Positions 1 through 10,268 of a DNA stretch of 64,000 nucleotides are shown piece after piece; positions within the stretch are counted from its first letter, which is position 1, and each line of letters opens with the position of its first letter. The position numbers and the translations under genes are program-made. The stretch covers positions 310,001 through 374,000 of the forward strand of contig NZ_BGNG01000002.1 in assembly GCF_003203515.1 (NCBI RefSeq). Direction: 5' to 3'. Source of the DNA: Glaciecola sp. KUL10. GTDB lineage: Bacteria > Pseudomonadota > Gammaproteobacteria > Enterobacterales > Alteromonadaceae. The notes beneath the pieces are model-generated. The model was not told the DNA's origin. It made no database searches and saw only the letters and a list, made by a program, of their open reading frames with translations.

Positions 1-365
1 ACTTCATCAATTGGATACGGAATCAAACTATCAGCTTCGATCTCTATTTGGCTTTCTAATTCAAAATCTGTTTGGTTTGGTTCCATGAAAACTGTTTTAC
101 TGATAACTGAAGGGCCAGCAACTGCAATAGCGACCAATTTATGCTTGTTTTTAAGTGACAGTTTGACTTTTTTAAGTGCGCGGCTAACAGCATCGTAATC
201 TTTGATTTCTCGCTCATTGAAAGCATTACCATTTATCGACTCGCAAGCAAAGCCCGTTACTTTTACGGAATCGTCTATTCTATCTAGACAAATAGCCTTG
301 ATATAACGTGTGCCAATGTCTAAACCGATAATGCTTTTAGCTTTTTTCTTAAAAAGCGAGTTCAT
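1..365 (-). CDS. pilM: Type IV pilus assembly protein PilM (5' part only, cut by window edge)
   Basis: This is the N-terminal ~121 residues of an actin-like ATPase that sits on the inner face of the cytoplasmic membrane and links the type IV pilus alignment complex (PilN/PilO/PilP) to the motor. The minus-strand reading starts at the ATG at 363-365 and gives MNSLFKKKAKSIIGLDIGTR, the typical PilM start with the phosphate-1 loop GLDIGT at about residues 14-19. The frame stays open to base 1, with the acidic FELESQIEIEADSLIPYP stretch also typical of the family. Divergent transcription from mrcA is the usual arrangement, and pilNOPQ would be expected beyond the left edge. The rest of the gene lies outside the window. 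Confidence 0.88.
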   Translation of the reverse strand, partial: MNSLFKKKAKSIIGLDIGTRYIKAICLDRIDDSVKVTGFACESINGNAFNEREIKDYDAVSRALKKVKLSLKNKHKLVAIAVAGPSVISKTVFMEPNQTDFELESQIEIEADSLIPYPIDE

Positions 366-504
366 TCAATAGTCGCTCTGAGTTAGTTCTAGTATGATAT
401 GTCGTTAATAATACTGATTTTCTTTGTTTATACTGTTGTGTTAACGACACATAGGTATAAATAATGAATATTTTAATGCAATCTAACAACGTGAATAATT
501 GCCA

Positions 505-3195
505 GTGAAGTTACTTAAAACCTTATTTTTACTATCCTTGCTAGGGTTTATCCTAGGTGTTGCAAGTGTTTTAGGTATGTACTTATATCTCAAAGATGAC
601 CTGCCTAGTGTTGATGTATTAAAAGAAGTCAAACTGCAAACCCCCATGCGTGTCTTTACTCAAGACGGTAAATTAATCTCGCAATACGGGGTAAAAAGAA
701 GAATACCTGTTTCGCTAGAAGATGTCCCCGAGACCTTGGTGCAGGCTATTATCGCGACAGAAGACAGTCGTTTTTACGATCATATCGGTGTCGATCCCAT
801 CGGTGTTTTGCGCGCCTTTGTCAACCTGGTGGTAACAGGAGAAAAAGGGCAAGGTGCAAGCACACTGACGATGCAAATGGCTCGTGGCTTTTTCGGCCTT
901 ACTCGCAAAAAAGTATATTCTCGAAAAATAAAAGAAATCTTTATTGCTTTGCATATGGAGCAAGAGCTTAGCAAACGTGAAATTCTCGAGCTTTATCTCA
1001 ATAAAGTCGAATTGGGGCATCGTGCATTTGGAGTGGGTGCAGCCGCGCAAGTCTATTACGGCCGTGATCTACACGAATTGACCTTGGCAGAAATCGCCAC
1101 CATTGCAGGTCTTCCACAAGCGCCCTCTGTATTAAATCCGATAAGTCGTCCTGACCGCTCAGTTGAAAGACGCCGAATAGTCCTATTAAGAATGTTGGAT
1201 GAAGGCTACATTACTCGTCAACAATATGATGAGGCTGTTTCTGCGCCAGTAACTGCAAAAAAACATGGCGCTGAATTAGATCTTGATGCACCGTATTTGG
1301 CAGATCTCATATACAACGAAATGGTCGAAATTTACGGTAAAGAAATTGCTGAGACCAGCGGTTTCAATGTGTACGCGACCGCAGATTATGAAACACAAAA
1401 AGCGGCACAAGAAGCAGTCATTCAAAATTTACATGATTACGATGAACGACATGGTTATCGAGGTCCTATCGAGCAACTATGGCAGCCACTTGATGTGAAC
1501 GCGATGGAAGAGCAAGGATATAGCTTGCCACTATCTGTTGAAGACGCTCAAAAGTTTGAAGAAGAGTTTGGCTTTTATGAACCTTGGACGCAAGAGCAGA
1601 TTATCGAGCGCTTGAAGCAGGAAACAGAATATGGTCAATTAATACCTGCGGTGGTGACTCAAGTCTTTGAACAAGAAGTTGAAATTAAACGTTTAAAGTT
1701 TGACGATAATGAGTATCAATTGTTAACCCAAACTATCTCTTGGGATGGATTAGACTGGGCAAGACCTTTTATCAATGACCAAAGTCAAGGGCCTGATCCG
1801 CAAGTTGCGTCGCATGTCGTCACCGAAGGTGCTTTAATTTATGTGCGCCAGCGAAAACAAGACCAAGTGTGGCAAATAGCACAATTTCCAGATGCTACCG
1901 GCGCGCTAGTAGCTATGTCACCCGAGAATGGTGCCGTCAAAGCTGTCGTGGGCGGCTATAGTTTTTATCAAAGTCAGTTTAACCGTGCCACACAGGCTAA
2001 GCGCCAAGTCGGTTCAAATATTAAACCCTTTATTTATGCAGCCGCACTTGATAGCGGATACACCATTGGCAGTATTATAAACGATGCGCCGATTAATCAG
2101 TGGGATGCTAACTCTGGTGTCGCATGGCGCCCTCAAAACTCGCCAGCGATTTACGATGGACCTATTCGTATGCGCGTTGCGCTGGGCAAATCAAAAAACG
2201 TAGTTTCAGTGAGGTTGTTACGTGGGGTGGGTTTGGATGAATCGGTTGAATATGTGCAACGCTTTGGCTTTGAAAAAGAAGACATTCCGCGAGACGAAAC
2301 CCTATCACTTGGTTCCGGTTCGCACACACCGCTTGAGGTCGTCACTGGCTTTGCGTCTATTTTCAATGGTGGCTTTGCGGTCGGACCTTACTTCATTCAA
2401 CGTATTGAAAACGACCTTGGTGATTTAATTTGGGAAGCCGATCCTGTTTATGCGTGCGACCCTTGCATAAGTGAAGATGAGCAAGTAAACGAAGTCATTG
2501 ACGAAAATGACATCGAAGCGCTTTTAGCGGCAGAATTTGCGAACACGCTACCCGAGCAAAATGATGCTACCGTAAAGCGTCCTGCTGAAAGAGTGATCAG
2601 CGAACAAACCGCATTTTTAGTTCGGGACATGCTAAGAACCGCAGTGCGTGCGAATGGTAGCTGGAATAACAAGACGTATTGGCTAGGCACGGGTTGGCGA
2701 GCGCGTAATATTTTGCAAAGAACCGATATTGGCGGTAAAACCGGCACAACCAACGATTCTAGAGATACTTGGTTCAGCGGTTATGGCGGTGATTTAGTGG
2801 CCACTTCTTGGGTCGGCTTTGATGATCCCGCTCGACAACTTGGGCGTGTGACCAGAAACCAAAACCTGGTCAACAAAGATCCAGAAAAATTTAATTGGAT
2901 TGGAAATGCTTTGATTGGCGTTGAAGATGGTGCGAAAGGCGCCCAACCTGCTTGGATCAGGTTTATGCAAAGTGTACTTGAAGGCACTGAAGAAAAAAGC
3001 AAACCGATTCCCGAAGGTATCGTCAGCGTCAGAATTGACCGTGCTACTGGCAAGCTAACTGATAAAACCGACCATACCAGTTTGTTTGAATACTTCAAAA
3101 AAGGAACTGAACCAACCACTTATGTACTAGATAATGAGTTATCATTGCCGATAGAAGAAGAGGAAAAGACGACAGAAGTCGAAGATATCTTCTAA
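505..3195 (+). CDS. mrcA: Penicillin-binding protein 1A (bifunctional transglycosylase/transpeptidase)
   Basis: Class A PBP that polymerises glycan strands from lipid II and cross-links the peptides in the periplasm, anchored by one N-terminal membrane segment (about residues 5-28). Counting from the GTG at 505 (896 aa), the transglycosylase glutamate is E86 in ATEDSRFYDH. The transpeptidase motifs are SxxK at S504 (SNIKPF), SKN at 563 and KTG at 745. An OB-like insertion separates the two catalytic parts, as in E. coli PBP1A. A TTG at 499 would add two residues; GTG 505 is preferred because MKLLKTL lines up with the E. coli start MKFVKY. No strong ribosome binding site is visible. A possible sigma-70 -10, TATACT, lies at 429-434. 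Confidence 0.96.
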   Translation: MKLLKTLFLLSLLGFILGVASVLGMYLYLKDDLPSVDVLKEVKLQTPMRVFTQDGKLISQYGVKRRIPVSLEDVPETLVQAIIATEDSRFYDHIGVDPIGVLRAFVNLVVTGEKGQGASTLTMQMARGFFGLTRKKVYSRKIKEIFIALHMEQELSKREILELYLNKVELGHRAFGVGAAAQVYYGRDLHELTLAEIATIAGLPQAPSVLNPISRPDRSVERRRIVLLRMLDEGYITRQQYDEAVSAPVTAKKHGAELDLDAPYLADLIYNEMVEIYGKEIAETSGFNVYATADYETQKAAQEAVIQNLHDYDERHGYRGPIEQLWQPLDVNAMEEQGYSLPLSVEDAQKFEEEFGFYEPWTQEQIIERLKQETEYGQLIPAVVTQVFEQEVEIKRLKFDDNEYQLLTQTISWDGLDWARPFINDQSQGPDPQVASHVVTEGALIYVRQRKQDQVWQIAQFPDATGALVAMSPENGAVKAVVGGYSFYQSQFNRATQAKRQVGSNIKPFIYAAALDSGYTIGSIINDAPINQWDANSGVAWRPQNSPAIYDGPIRMRVALGKSKNVVSVRLLRGVGLDESVEYVQRFGFEKEDIPRDETLSLGSGSHTPLEVVTGFASIFNGGFAVGPYFIQRIENDLGDLIWEADPVYACDPCISEDEQVNEVIDENDIEALLAAEFANTLPEQNDATVKRPAERVISEQTAFLVRDMLRTAVRANGSWNNKTYWLGTGWRARNILQRTDIGGKTGTTNDSRDTWFSGYGGDLVATSWVGFDDPARQLGRVTRNQNLVNKDPEKFNWIGNALIGVEDGAKGAQPAWIRFMQSVLEGTEEKSKPIPEGIVSVRIDRATGKLTDKTDHTSLFEYFKKGTEPTTYVLDNELSLPIEEEEKTTEVEDIF

Positions 3196-3239
3196 ACTGA
3201 CTATATAAATATAAAAATATCTCTTAAAGGCACACACAC

Positions 3240-4934
3240 ATGAGTGATACTGGTCAAGAAAAATGCTTGTATATTCCATATGCAGGCCCTTCTTTGCTTG
3301 AAACCCCCCTTTTAAACAAAGGAAGCGCGTTTAGCGAAAAAGAACGCAAAAACTTTAATCTACTGGGCTTACTGCCACCTCGTTATGAAACGATTGAAGA
3401 GCAAGTGAGCAGAGCCTATAAACAATATAAATCATTTAACGACCCCATAAATAAACACATCTATTTACGCGCGATTCAAGATAACAACGAAACGTTGTTT
3501 TATCGATTGGTTCAAGCGCATATCGAAGAGATGATGCCCATCATCTACACACCTACAGTAGGCGATGCATGCGAAAGCTTTTCTGATATCTATCGCAGTT
3601 CGCGCGGACTCTTTGTTAGCTATGAAGAGCGTCACTTGATTGATGATATCTTGCGCAATGCAACAAAACGCAAGGTTAAGGTAATCGTCGTTACCGACGG
3701 CGAGCGTATTTTAGGCTTGGGTGACCAAGGCATCGGTGGCATGGGTATCCCAATTGGTAAGCTGTCGCTTTACACTGCCTGCGGTGGGATCAGTCCCGCT
3801 TATACACTGCCGGTGATGCTTGACGTAGGAACCAATAACAAAAAACTACTTAACGATCCTATGTATATGGGAGCGCGTCACGAGCGTATTGAACAAGATC
3901 AGTACTATGAATTTGTTGATATGTTTATTAAGGCCGCTAGAAGACGATGGCCTGAAGTGATGATTCAATTTGAAGATTTTGCGCAACCCAATGCGATGCC
4001 TTTATTGAAGAAGTATCGCAATGAAGTGTGCTGTTTTAACGATGATATTCAAGGAACAGCTGCTGTTACCTTAGGCACGATATTATCAGCGTGTAGAGTC
4101 AGAGACGCACAATTAAAAGACATGAAAGTCGTGTTTGTGGGGGCTGGCTCTGCAGGATGTGGCATTGCTGAAATGCTCGTTCAACAAATGGTATTTGAAG
4201 GGCTAGACGAATCAGCGGCGCGCAAGCAAGTGTTTATGATCGACCGCTATGGCCTGTTGACCGAAGGTATGGCTGATTTACGAGATTTCCAACAAGCCTT
4301 ACAACAACCTAAAGAGGCCTTAAGCGATTGGAATTATAGCGGTGAATACGCGTCCCTATTGGATGTTATTAACTGCGCGAAACCACAAATACTCATTGGT
4401 GTATCAGGGCAACCGGGCTTGTTCACTGAGCAAGTGATTAAAACCATGAAGTCTTATGAGTCAAAACCGATTATATTTCCATTGAGCAATCCTTCACGAC
4501 AAGTCGAAGCCAGACCTGAGCAAGTGATCGAATGGACTGAAGGAGAAGTCGTTATTGCAACAGGTAGCCCTTTCAATCCAGTGGAATACAAGGGTAAGAC
4601 CTTCCCGATTGCACAGTGTAACAACAGTTATATCTTCCCGGGGATTGGCCTTGGTGTGATTGCAGCTAAAGCAAGCAGTATCAGCGATGAAATGCTAATG
4701 GCAGCAAGTAACGCATTAGCGGATGCATCGCCAATGGTAAATGATCCGAATGGTGAGTTATTACCACCACTAACGCAAATTGGTGAATTGAGCCGTAAAA
4801 TTGCTTTTGCGGTAGCTAAAACAGCAATCGAACAAGAGTTAGCCTTAGGTATGCCTGATGCCTTATTAGAGCAAAAAATTGAGAGTAACTTCTGGCGAGC
4901 TGAGTATCGACCTTATAAGCGAGTTTCGCTTTAA
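3240..4934 (+). CDS. maeA: NAD-dependent malic enzyme
   Basis: Cytoplasmic enzyme that oxidatively decarboxylates malate to pyruvate with NAD+. The 564-residue length matches the E. coli MaeA type (about 565) rather than the larger MaeB phosphotransacetylase fusion. Visible hallmarks are the [11 protein letters not shown] segment near residue 100, the metal/malate-binding [10 protein letters not shown] region, [16 protein letters not shown], and the dinucleotide-binding [15 protein letters not shown]. The product-side motif [16 protein letters not shown] is also present. The ATG follows a short AAAGG-type site. The gene stands alone between mrcA and a convergent small gene, with a strong hairpin seven bases after its stop. 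Confidence 0.96.
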   Translation: MSDTGQEKCLYIPYAGPSLLETPLLNKGSAFSEKERKNFNLLGLLPPRYETIEEQVSRAYKQYKSFNDPINKHIYLRAIQDNNETLFYRLVQAHIEEMMPIIYTPTVGDACESFSDIYRSSRGLFVSYEERHLIDDILRNATKRKVKVIVVTDGERILGLGDQGIGGMGIPIGKLSLYTACGGISPAYTLPVMLDVGTNNKKLLNDPMYMGARHERIEQDQYYEFVDMFIKAARRRWPEVMIQFEDFAQPNAMPLLKKYRNEVCCFNDDIQGTAAVTLGTILSACRVRDAQLKDMKVVFVGAGSAGCGIAEMLVQQMVFEGLDESAARKQVFMIDRYGLLTEGMADLRDFQQALQQPKEALSDWNYSGEYASLLDVINCAKPQILIGVSGQPGLFTEQVIKTMKSYESKPIIFPLSNPSRQVEARPEQVIEWTEGEVVIATGSPFNPVEYKGKTFPIAQCNNSYIFPGIGLGVIAAKASSISDEMLMAASNALADASPMVNDPNGELLPPLTQIGELSRKIAFAVAKTAIEQELALGMPDALLEQKIESNFWRAEYRPYKRVSL

Positions 4935-4940
4935 GAACAC

Positions 4941-4979
4941 ACCCAGCTTACTTTGTATTTGTGCTGAAGTAAGCTGGGT
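4941..4979. terminator. Convergent terminator hairpin after maeA
   Basis: A perfect 13-bp inverted repeat (4941-4953 with 4967-4979; arm ACCCAGCTTACTT) with a 13-base loop lies between the stop of maeA (4934) and the minus-strand stop of the small membrane gene (4995). Neither side has a long T run, so it could serve as a weak bidirectional terminator or 3'-end stabiliser. Confidence 0.6.
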
Positions 4980-4994
4980 AAATAATAAGACAAA

Positions 4995-5195
4995 CTACAA
5001 AGATTCACCTACAGCACGTTTATCTTTGAACGCCCACAATGCGCAATATACCAAACCAATGACTGGCATAAATAGATTGATAACAAAACCGAGTAACACA
5101 ACTAAAAATAAGTTGTCAGTTTTACCTTTGGCAAGAAAGTAAGTAAATACTAACCCTAAAATGCCAAAACCTAGAAACATGTAAAATAGTAACAT
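4995..5195 (-). CDS. Small two-helix membrane protein of unknown function
   Basis: A 66-residue protein with two clear hydrophobic stretches (about residues 2-18 and 24-50) joined by a short charged turn AKGKTDN, and a charged C-terminus FKDKRAVGE. I do not recognise a named family. The ATG at 5195 follows a GAGG site five bases upstream; a GTG six bases earlier would add two residues. It lies downstream of argA with 51 bases between, so it may be read as the last cistron of the arginine transcript, and it converges on maeA. The coding case rests on the membrane topology, the ribosome binding site and the tidy fit between neighbours. Confidence 0.6.
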   Translation of the reverse strand: MLLFYMFLGFGILGLVFTYFLAKGKTDNLFLVVLLGFVINLFMPVIGLVYCALWAFKDKRAVGESL

Positions 5196-5246
5196 CGCCA
5201 CCTCTACCTTCCTTAGTAAGAAGTGTTTGATATTAACTCAAACCAA

Positions 5247-6566
5247 TCAACTAGGATACAAAGGCAACATAAACACCTTTGAATTACGCGTAAAATTGTA
5301 CATCTCTTGTTTTGAGCTTGGCAATACGTCGATGCTTTGTGGTTCGAAACCCTGTTCCAAAAACCAGTGTGCGGTGACCGTGGTCAGTACGAATAGGCGG
5401 TCCAACTTGTAAAGCGTGGCTTTGCGTTTTAGCGCTTCTAACAGGCGTTCGCCTCTATTCTTACCGCGATAATCTTGATGCGTGGCGACACAGGCTATTT
5501 CGCCGCTATGATCGTCTTCATACACGTATAAAGCGGCACAACCGATGATCATGCCGTCTCGTTCGATAACCGTGAATTGAGTGATTTCTCTTTCTAAACG
5601 CTCGCGTGAACGCTTGACCAACACACCTTTTTCTTCCAAAGGCTTGATGAGTTTTAAAATCCCACCTACATCGTCGATGGTGGCTGTACGCAGTTTTTCG
5701 TAGTGGTCTTGCATAACCAACGAACCGGCTCCATCGCGGGTAAATAACTCTTTTAAAATAGAACCATCGACCTTGTAGCTGACGCAGTGAGCGCGTTCAA
5801 CGCCTGCTTCTACACTGGCGATCATCGCAGACAAACAGGTTGATTCGGCTACCAATCTGCCTTCTTCTTGTAACTGCTTAATAGTGTTTAATTCACTAGT
5901 GCGTAGCAATTTACCGGTGTCTTGGTAAATACCGTCTTGTTCGGATAAAGTAATGATTTTATCAGCTTTGAGTGCAATAGCGGCTTGTGTCGCAACATCT
6001 TCATGAGAGAGGTTGAAGACCTCGCCAGTGGGCGAGTATCCCATTGGCGATAGCAAGACTATCGAGCCGTCATTGAGGTGATCGTTGATACCTTCTGAAT
6101 CAATTCGCCTAACTGAGCCCGTGTTTTCAAAATCAAGTCCGTCTTTGACGCCTATCGGCTTTGCGACCACCATGTTGCCCGAGCACACTCTTATCTGTGC
6201 ACCGTGCATAGGCGAATTAGGTAAACCCATTGTCAGCAATGCTTCGATCTGGCTGCGCAATGAGCCAGCGGCATCTTTTACGCACTCAAGTGTTTGCTTA
6301 TCGGTAACGCGCACACCTTCATGAAAAACAGATACTTGCTGTCTAAGGCCCAATCTTTCATCAATTTGTGGACGAGCCCCGTGCACTAGAACCAAACGCA
6401 CACCAAGGCTATTTAACAGTGCAACATCTTGGATAATACGCGCAAAGTGTTCATCTGCAACGGCTTCGCCACCAAACATAATCACAAAGGTTTTACCACG
6501 ATGTGCATTGATGTAGGGTGCAGAGCTTCTAAAAAGCTTGATGCTGTCTTCGTGTGATAATCCCAT
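5247..6566 (-). CDS. argA: N-acetylglutamate synthase
   Basis: Catalyses the first step of arginine synthesis, acetyl-CoA + glutamate to N-acetylglutamate, in the cytoplasm. The 439 residues hold an amino-acid-kinase-like domain (about 1-285, with FVIMFGGEAVADEHF and VLVHGARPQID) followed by a GNAT acetyltransferase domain (about 290-435, with the CoA loop VATHQDYRGKNRGERLLEAL). This two-domain layout and length match classical ArgA of gammaproteobacteria. It is the last arginine gene of the cluster, 50 bases after argH. In several marine gammaproteobacteria argH and argA are fused; here they are separate genes with their own start and stop. Confidence 0.95.
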   Translation of the reverse strand: MGLSHEDSIKLFRSSAPYINAHRGKTFVIMFGGEAVADEHFARIIQDVALLNSLGVRLVLVHGARPQIDERLGLRQQVSVFHEGVRVTDKQTLECVKDAAGSLRSQIEALLTMGLPNSPMHGAQIRVCSGNMVVAKPIGVKDGLDFENTGSVRRIDSEGINDHLNDGSIVLLSPMGYSPTGEVFNLSHEDVATQAAIALKADKIITLSEQDGIYQDTGKLLRTSELNTIKQLQEEGRLVAESTCLSAMIASVEAGVERAHCVSYKVDGSILKELFTRDGAGSLVMQDHYEKLRTATIDDVGGILKLIKPLEEKGVLVKRSRERLEREITQFTVIERDGMIIGCAALYVYEDDHSGEIACVATHQDYRGKNRGERLLEALKRKATLYKLDRLFVLTTVTAHWFLEQGFEPQSIDVLPSSKQEMYNFTRNSKVFMLPLYPS

Positions 6567-6616
6567 TATGGTTTAACGCTCATTAATTCAGGTTTCGGCA
6601 TTTTTCGGATCGTAGT

Positions 6617-8002
6617 TTAGGCCAATAGGGTATCTAGGCGTTCAAGCTCAAGATACAGTGCTTTTGTGACCATTTCTTTACTCGTGCCGCCAAGAATGTT
6701 GCGTTTATTTAGCACTGCTTCAAGCGCAAGCTTTGGATAAACATCCGAGTCTATTTCTGGATGAATCGCCTGTAAGTCTTCAATAGGAAGTTCTTCTAAA
6801 GCACACTTTTTAGCAATCGCAGCCACTACGGCTTGACCCGATATATCATGAGCGGTTCTAAACGGAATGCCTTTATCAACCAAGTAGTCTGCTAGCTCAG
6901 TGGCATTAGCATAGCCTTGTTGAGCGGCTGTTCTGCAACGCTCTTCATTCAGGCTCATACTATCGAGTACTTCAACGCTAATGCATAGGCAAATATGCCA
7001 TTGATTAACGGTGTCAATGGCACCTTCTTTGTCTTCTTGCATGTCCTTGTTGTACGCTAAGGGCAGTCCCTTCATCGTGACTAGCAAACCTTGTAAATTA
7101 CCAAACACACGTCCACATTTGCCACGCATCAGTTCTAGCGCATCAGGATTCTTCTTTTGTGGCATCAGCGACGACCCAGAGGTTACGCTATCACCTAATG
7201 ACAAGAATCCAGCTTCACCAGAATTATAGAAAATTAAGTCTTCTGCCATTCTGGAAATATGCATCATGCTAGTACTGGCAACAAACAGTAGCTCGAGCAC
7301 AAAGTCGCGATCTGAAACTGCATCAAGGCTATTTAAACAAGGTCCATCAAAGCCGAGTTCTTCAGCAATTTCATAGCGGTCGACTGGGAAAGTCGTACCC
7401 GCTAATGCACCACACCCCAGCGGGCATTGATTAAGACGTACAAGTAAATCTTCTAATCTGGATAAATCGCGTTTTAGCATTTCAACATAGGCTAAACACC
7501 AATGCGCAAAATACACGGGTTGTGCGCGTTGTAGATGAGTGTAGCCAGGGATAACCGCATTTTCATGGCGAGAAGCGCAAGATAATAGTGCTTTAATGAC
7601 TTGTAATACATCTTGTTTAATAGATAGTAAGTGCTCACGGCACCACAGTCTAAAATCAGTCGCAACTTGGTCATTTCTGCTTCGACCAGTATGCAGTTTA
7701 CGCGCAGTGTCACCGAGTGTTTCGGTAAGCGCTGCTTCTACAAAACTATGAATGTCTTCTTCTGTAGAGACTGCAAAGTCAATTTCGCCTTTGCTAACTT
7801 GCGCTTTTAAATCGCTAAGCGCTTGTTCGAGTGATTGTTGTTCTTCAACAGATAGCACGCCCGCTTTTTGCAAAGCACGAGACCAAATGATTGAACCAAA
7901 AATGTCTTGTTCAGCCATCACATAATCAAATGGAAGTGAGTCATTCACTTGTTTGAACATGTCACTGCTGCCGCCCGCAAAACGGCCACCCCATAATGCC
8001 AT
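6617..8002 (-). CDS. argH: Argininosuccinate lyase
   Basis: Final step of arginine synthesis: cleavage of argininosuccinate into arginine and fumarate. The 461-residue protein begins [11 protein letters not shown], the usual ArgH start, and carries the fumarase/aspartase superfamily signature [12 protein letters not shown] with the catalytic serine loop. [17 protein letters not shown] near residues 105-121 is the substrate-binding region. It starts two bases after the argG stop, so the two are clearly co-transcribed and probably translationally coupled. Confidence 0.97.
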   Translation of the reverse strand: MALWGGRFAGGSSDMFKQVNDSLPFDYVMAEQDIFGSIIWSRALQKAGVLSVEEQQSLEQALSDLKAQVSKGEIDFAVSTEEDIHSFVEAALTETLGDTARKLHTGRSRNDQVATDFRLWCREHLLSIKQDVLQVIKALLSCASRHENAVIPGYTHLQRAQPVYFAHWCLAYVEMLKRDLSRLEDLLVRLNQCPLGCGALAGTTFPVDRYEIAEELGFDGPCLNSLDAVSDRDFVLELLFVASTSMMHISRMAEDLIFYNSGEAGFLSLGDSVTSGSSLMPQKKNPDALELMRGKCGRVFGNLQGLLVTMKGLPLAYNKDMQEDKEGAIDTVNQWHICLCISVEVLDSMSLNEERCRTAAQQGYANATELADYLVDKGIPFRTAHDISGQAVVAAIAKKCALEELPIEDLQAIHPEIDSDVYPKLALEAVLNKRNILGGTSKEMVTKALYLELERLDTLLA

Positions 8003-8004
8003 GC

Positions 8005-9228
8005 CTATTTTCCTTCTTGTGCTTTAAGGGCTTTGATTCTGCTAGATAAGCTAAACAAACGAATGAAGCCTTCTGCGTGTTGTTGGTTATATACGTCGTC
8101 TGCCCCAAAGGTCGCGAAATCTTCTGAATAAAGACTATTAACCGATTTGCGTTTAGTCACGGTTGCTTGACCTTTATATAGCTTAACGACAATTTCGCCA
8201 GTCACTAATTTGGCGAAGCTAGCTGCACCTGCAAGTAATGCGTCATTAAGTGCAGTAAACCACCTACCATCGTACATCACATGCGCAAACTCTAGGCCGA
8301 GCTGCTCTCTGAATTTGAGTGCTGATTTGTCGAGTACTAAGGTCTCTAATGCTTTGTATGCTTTTAGTAAAACGGTGCCCCCTGGTGTTTCATAACAACC
8401 ACGTGACTTCATGCCTACTAGGCGATTTTCAACGATGTCGATACGACCGACGCCATGAGGGGCAGCTAAATTATTTAGCTCAACTAGGGCGTTATAAGGG
8501 GAAAGCTCAACTTGGTTAACGTGAGTTAAACGACCTTGGTCAAATGTCAGTGAAACTTCTTCAGCCTTATCGGGTGCATCTTCAGGATCGACTGTCATTG
8601 TCCAGACTTGTTTGGTAGGTTCACACCAAGGATCTTCTAGTTCGCCGCCTTCGTGCGAAATATGCCATGCATTGGCGTCACGTGAGTAAATCTTGGTGGC
8701 AGAGGCAGTCGTTTCGATATTACGTTCTGCTAGATAATCGAGTAAGTCTTCGCGAGAAACCATATTCCACTCACGCCATGGTGCGATAACCTGTAGGTCC
8801 GGTGCAAGGGCTGCAAACGCGCCTTCAAAGCGAACTTGGTCGTTGCCTTTACCGGTACAACCGTGACACAGTGCATCAGCGCCTACTTTTCTAGCAATCT
8901 CAACTTGTGCTTTTGCAATGACAGGTCTTGCCATTGAAGTGCCTAGTAAGTACTCACCTTCGTAAACAGCACCCGTAGTGATGGTCGGAAAGATAAAGTC
9001 TTCAACAAACTCTTCTTTTAAATCAACAATGTAACATTCACTTGCACCAGAGGCGATGGCCTTTTCATGCAATCCTTCAAGCTCTTCATCACCTTGACCC
9101 ACATCGGCGGCAAATGCGACCACTTCACAATGATAATTCTCCTTTAACCAAGGGATGATGGCCGACGTATCAAGGCCTCCCGAATATGCTAAGACTACTT
9201 TTTTAACCGTTGGAGTTTGTGTGCTCAT
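8005..9228 (-). CDS. argG: Argininosuccinate synthase
   Basis: ATP-dependent condensation of citrulline with aspartate to form argininosuccinate. The 407 residues begin with the PP-loop [18 protein letters not shown] at about residues 11-28, followed by the family motifs [14 protein letters not shown] and [17 protein letters not shown]. The length is that of the short type I enzyme. A 110-base gap separates it from argF upstream, the largest inside the arginine cluster. I see no ARG box in that gap, so argG may depend on read-through from argF or on an internal promoter I cannot identify. Confidence 0.97.
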   Translation of the reverse strand: MSTQTPTVKKVVLAYSGGLDTSAIIPWLKENYHCEVVAFAADVGQGDEELEGLHEKAIASGASECYIVDLKEEFVEDFIFPTITTGAVYEGEYLLGTSMARPVIAKAQVEIARKVGADALCHGCTGKGNDQVRFEGAFAALAPDLQVIAPWREWNMVSREDLLDYLAERNIETTASATKIYSRDANAWHISHEGGELEDPWCEPTKQVWTMTVDPEDAPDKAEEVSLTFDQGRLTHVNQVELSPYNALVELNNLAAPHGVGRIDIVENRLVGMKSRGCYETPGGTVLLKAYKALETLVLDKSALKFREQLGLEFAHVMYDGRWFTALNDALLAGAASFAKLVTGEIVVKLYKGQATVTKRKSVNSLYSEDFATFGADDVYNQQHAEGFIRLFSLSSRIKALKAQEGK

Positions 9229-9338
9229 GATTTTCCTAAACGTTTGTTATTTCTTTTTTTATAAAGACCGATATATGTTGCTTTTGTTTCGCAAGTGTTT
9301 TGAATCAGTCTGTATAAAGTGTTAATTAATAAGGCCAA

Positions 9339-10259
9339 TTAGATTTCGACTTTGCCAATTAGCGCAGCCATGATTGCATTTTGAGCATGCATTCTATTTT
9401 CAGATTGCAGCATAAGTAAAGAGGCGTCGCTATCCATTAATGAACCTGTTATTTCTAAATCTCGATGGGCGGGTTGGCAATGCATAACGTGTTTAGCGTT
9501 TGCTTGCTCCATAAGAGCCTCATTGACTTGATAGGGCGCAAAAGTCTGTTTAATTTCGGCGAGTGGTGTGTCATCACCCATGGAAATCCATGTATCAGTA
9601 TAAATAATATCTGCTTGCGTTAATTCTTCAATGTTGTTGGTGATAGTTAAGTTAGCACCGTGTTTAGTAGCCAGCGCATTGGCTAAATGAGCAATGCTAT
9701 TGTCTATTTCAAAGCCTTTTGGCGTAACCACTACTTGGTGGCAACCTAGAATCAGCCCGACTATTAATAGTGAATGAGTAACATTGTTACCGTCACCAAC
9801 ATAGGCCATTGTTTTGCCCTTTACGCTGCCATAGGTTTCTAGCATACCTAAGTAATCTGCAAGTGCTTGGCAGGGGTGGTACATTTCACAAAGCGCATTG
9901 ATCACGGGGATATCAGCGCCTTTATCAAGCTCGACTAGTGTTTGGTGTTCAAATACACGGGCGACTACGCCATCTGCCCAACAACTTAGGTTTGCACCTA
10001 CATCTACTGGATCTTCGCGCTTTTTAAGCGGTTCGCCACGGCTGTCTACATAAACAAAGTGACCACCTAATTTATTGACACCAATATCGAAACTTACACG
10101 GGTTCGCAATGAGGGTTTTTCGAATAAACCGACAATTGACTTACCAGCCAACACTTGATTGTACTTTTGTGGTTGCTGCTTTATTTCAAGCGCCAGACTC
10201 AATAAATTAGAAAGTCTTTCATGGCTCCAGTCTTTGAAGCTTAATAAACTTGCTTGCAT
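9339..10259 (-). CDS. argF: Ornithine carbamoyltransferase
   Basis: Makes citrulline from ornithine and carbamoyl phosphate. The 306-residue chain has the carbamoyl-phosphate loop as EKPSLRTRVSF (family form STRTR, here SLRTR), the YHPCQALADYLGM segment, AYVGDGNNVTHSLL in the ornithine-binding half, and the catalytic cysteine motif MHCQPAHR. The usual form is HCLPAHR, so leucine is replaced by glutamine beside the catalytic Cys. The context among argB, argC and argG supports a normal arginine role. The ATG lies nine bases after the argB stop. Confidence 0.93.
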   Translation of the reverse strand: MQASLLSFKDWSHERLSNLLSLALEIKQQPQKYNQVLAGKSIVGLFEKPSLRTRVSFDIGVNKLGGHFVYVDSRGEPLKKREDPVDVGANLSCWADGVVARVFEHQTLVELDKGADIPVINALCEMYHPCQALADYLGMLETYGSVKGKTMAYVGDGNNVTHSLLIVGLILGCHQVVVTPKGFEIDNSIAHLANALATKHGANLTITNNIEELTQADIIYTDTWISMGDDTPLAEIKQTFAPYQVNEALMEQANAKHVMHCQPAHRDLEITGSLMDSDASLLMLQSENRMHAQNAIMAALIGKVEI

Positions 10260-10268
10260 GGCTTTCCC

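Noticed and set aside
715-1050. Open frame of 111 codons antisense to mrcA
   Set aside because: Lies wholly inside the transglycosylase-coding part of mrcA, has no ribosome binding site and no recognisable family; a shadow frame.
5335-5365. GGTTCGAAACC resembling a tRNA T-arm
   Set aside because: It is inside the argA GNAT-coding region and no acceptor, D or anticodon arm can be found around it.
5247-8002. argH-argA fusion as in some marine gammaproteobacteria
   Set aside because: argH has its own stop at 6617 and argA its own ATG at 6566, with 50 bases between, so they are separate genes.
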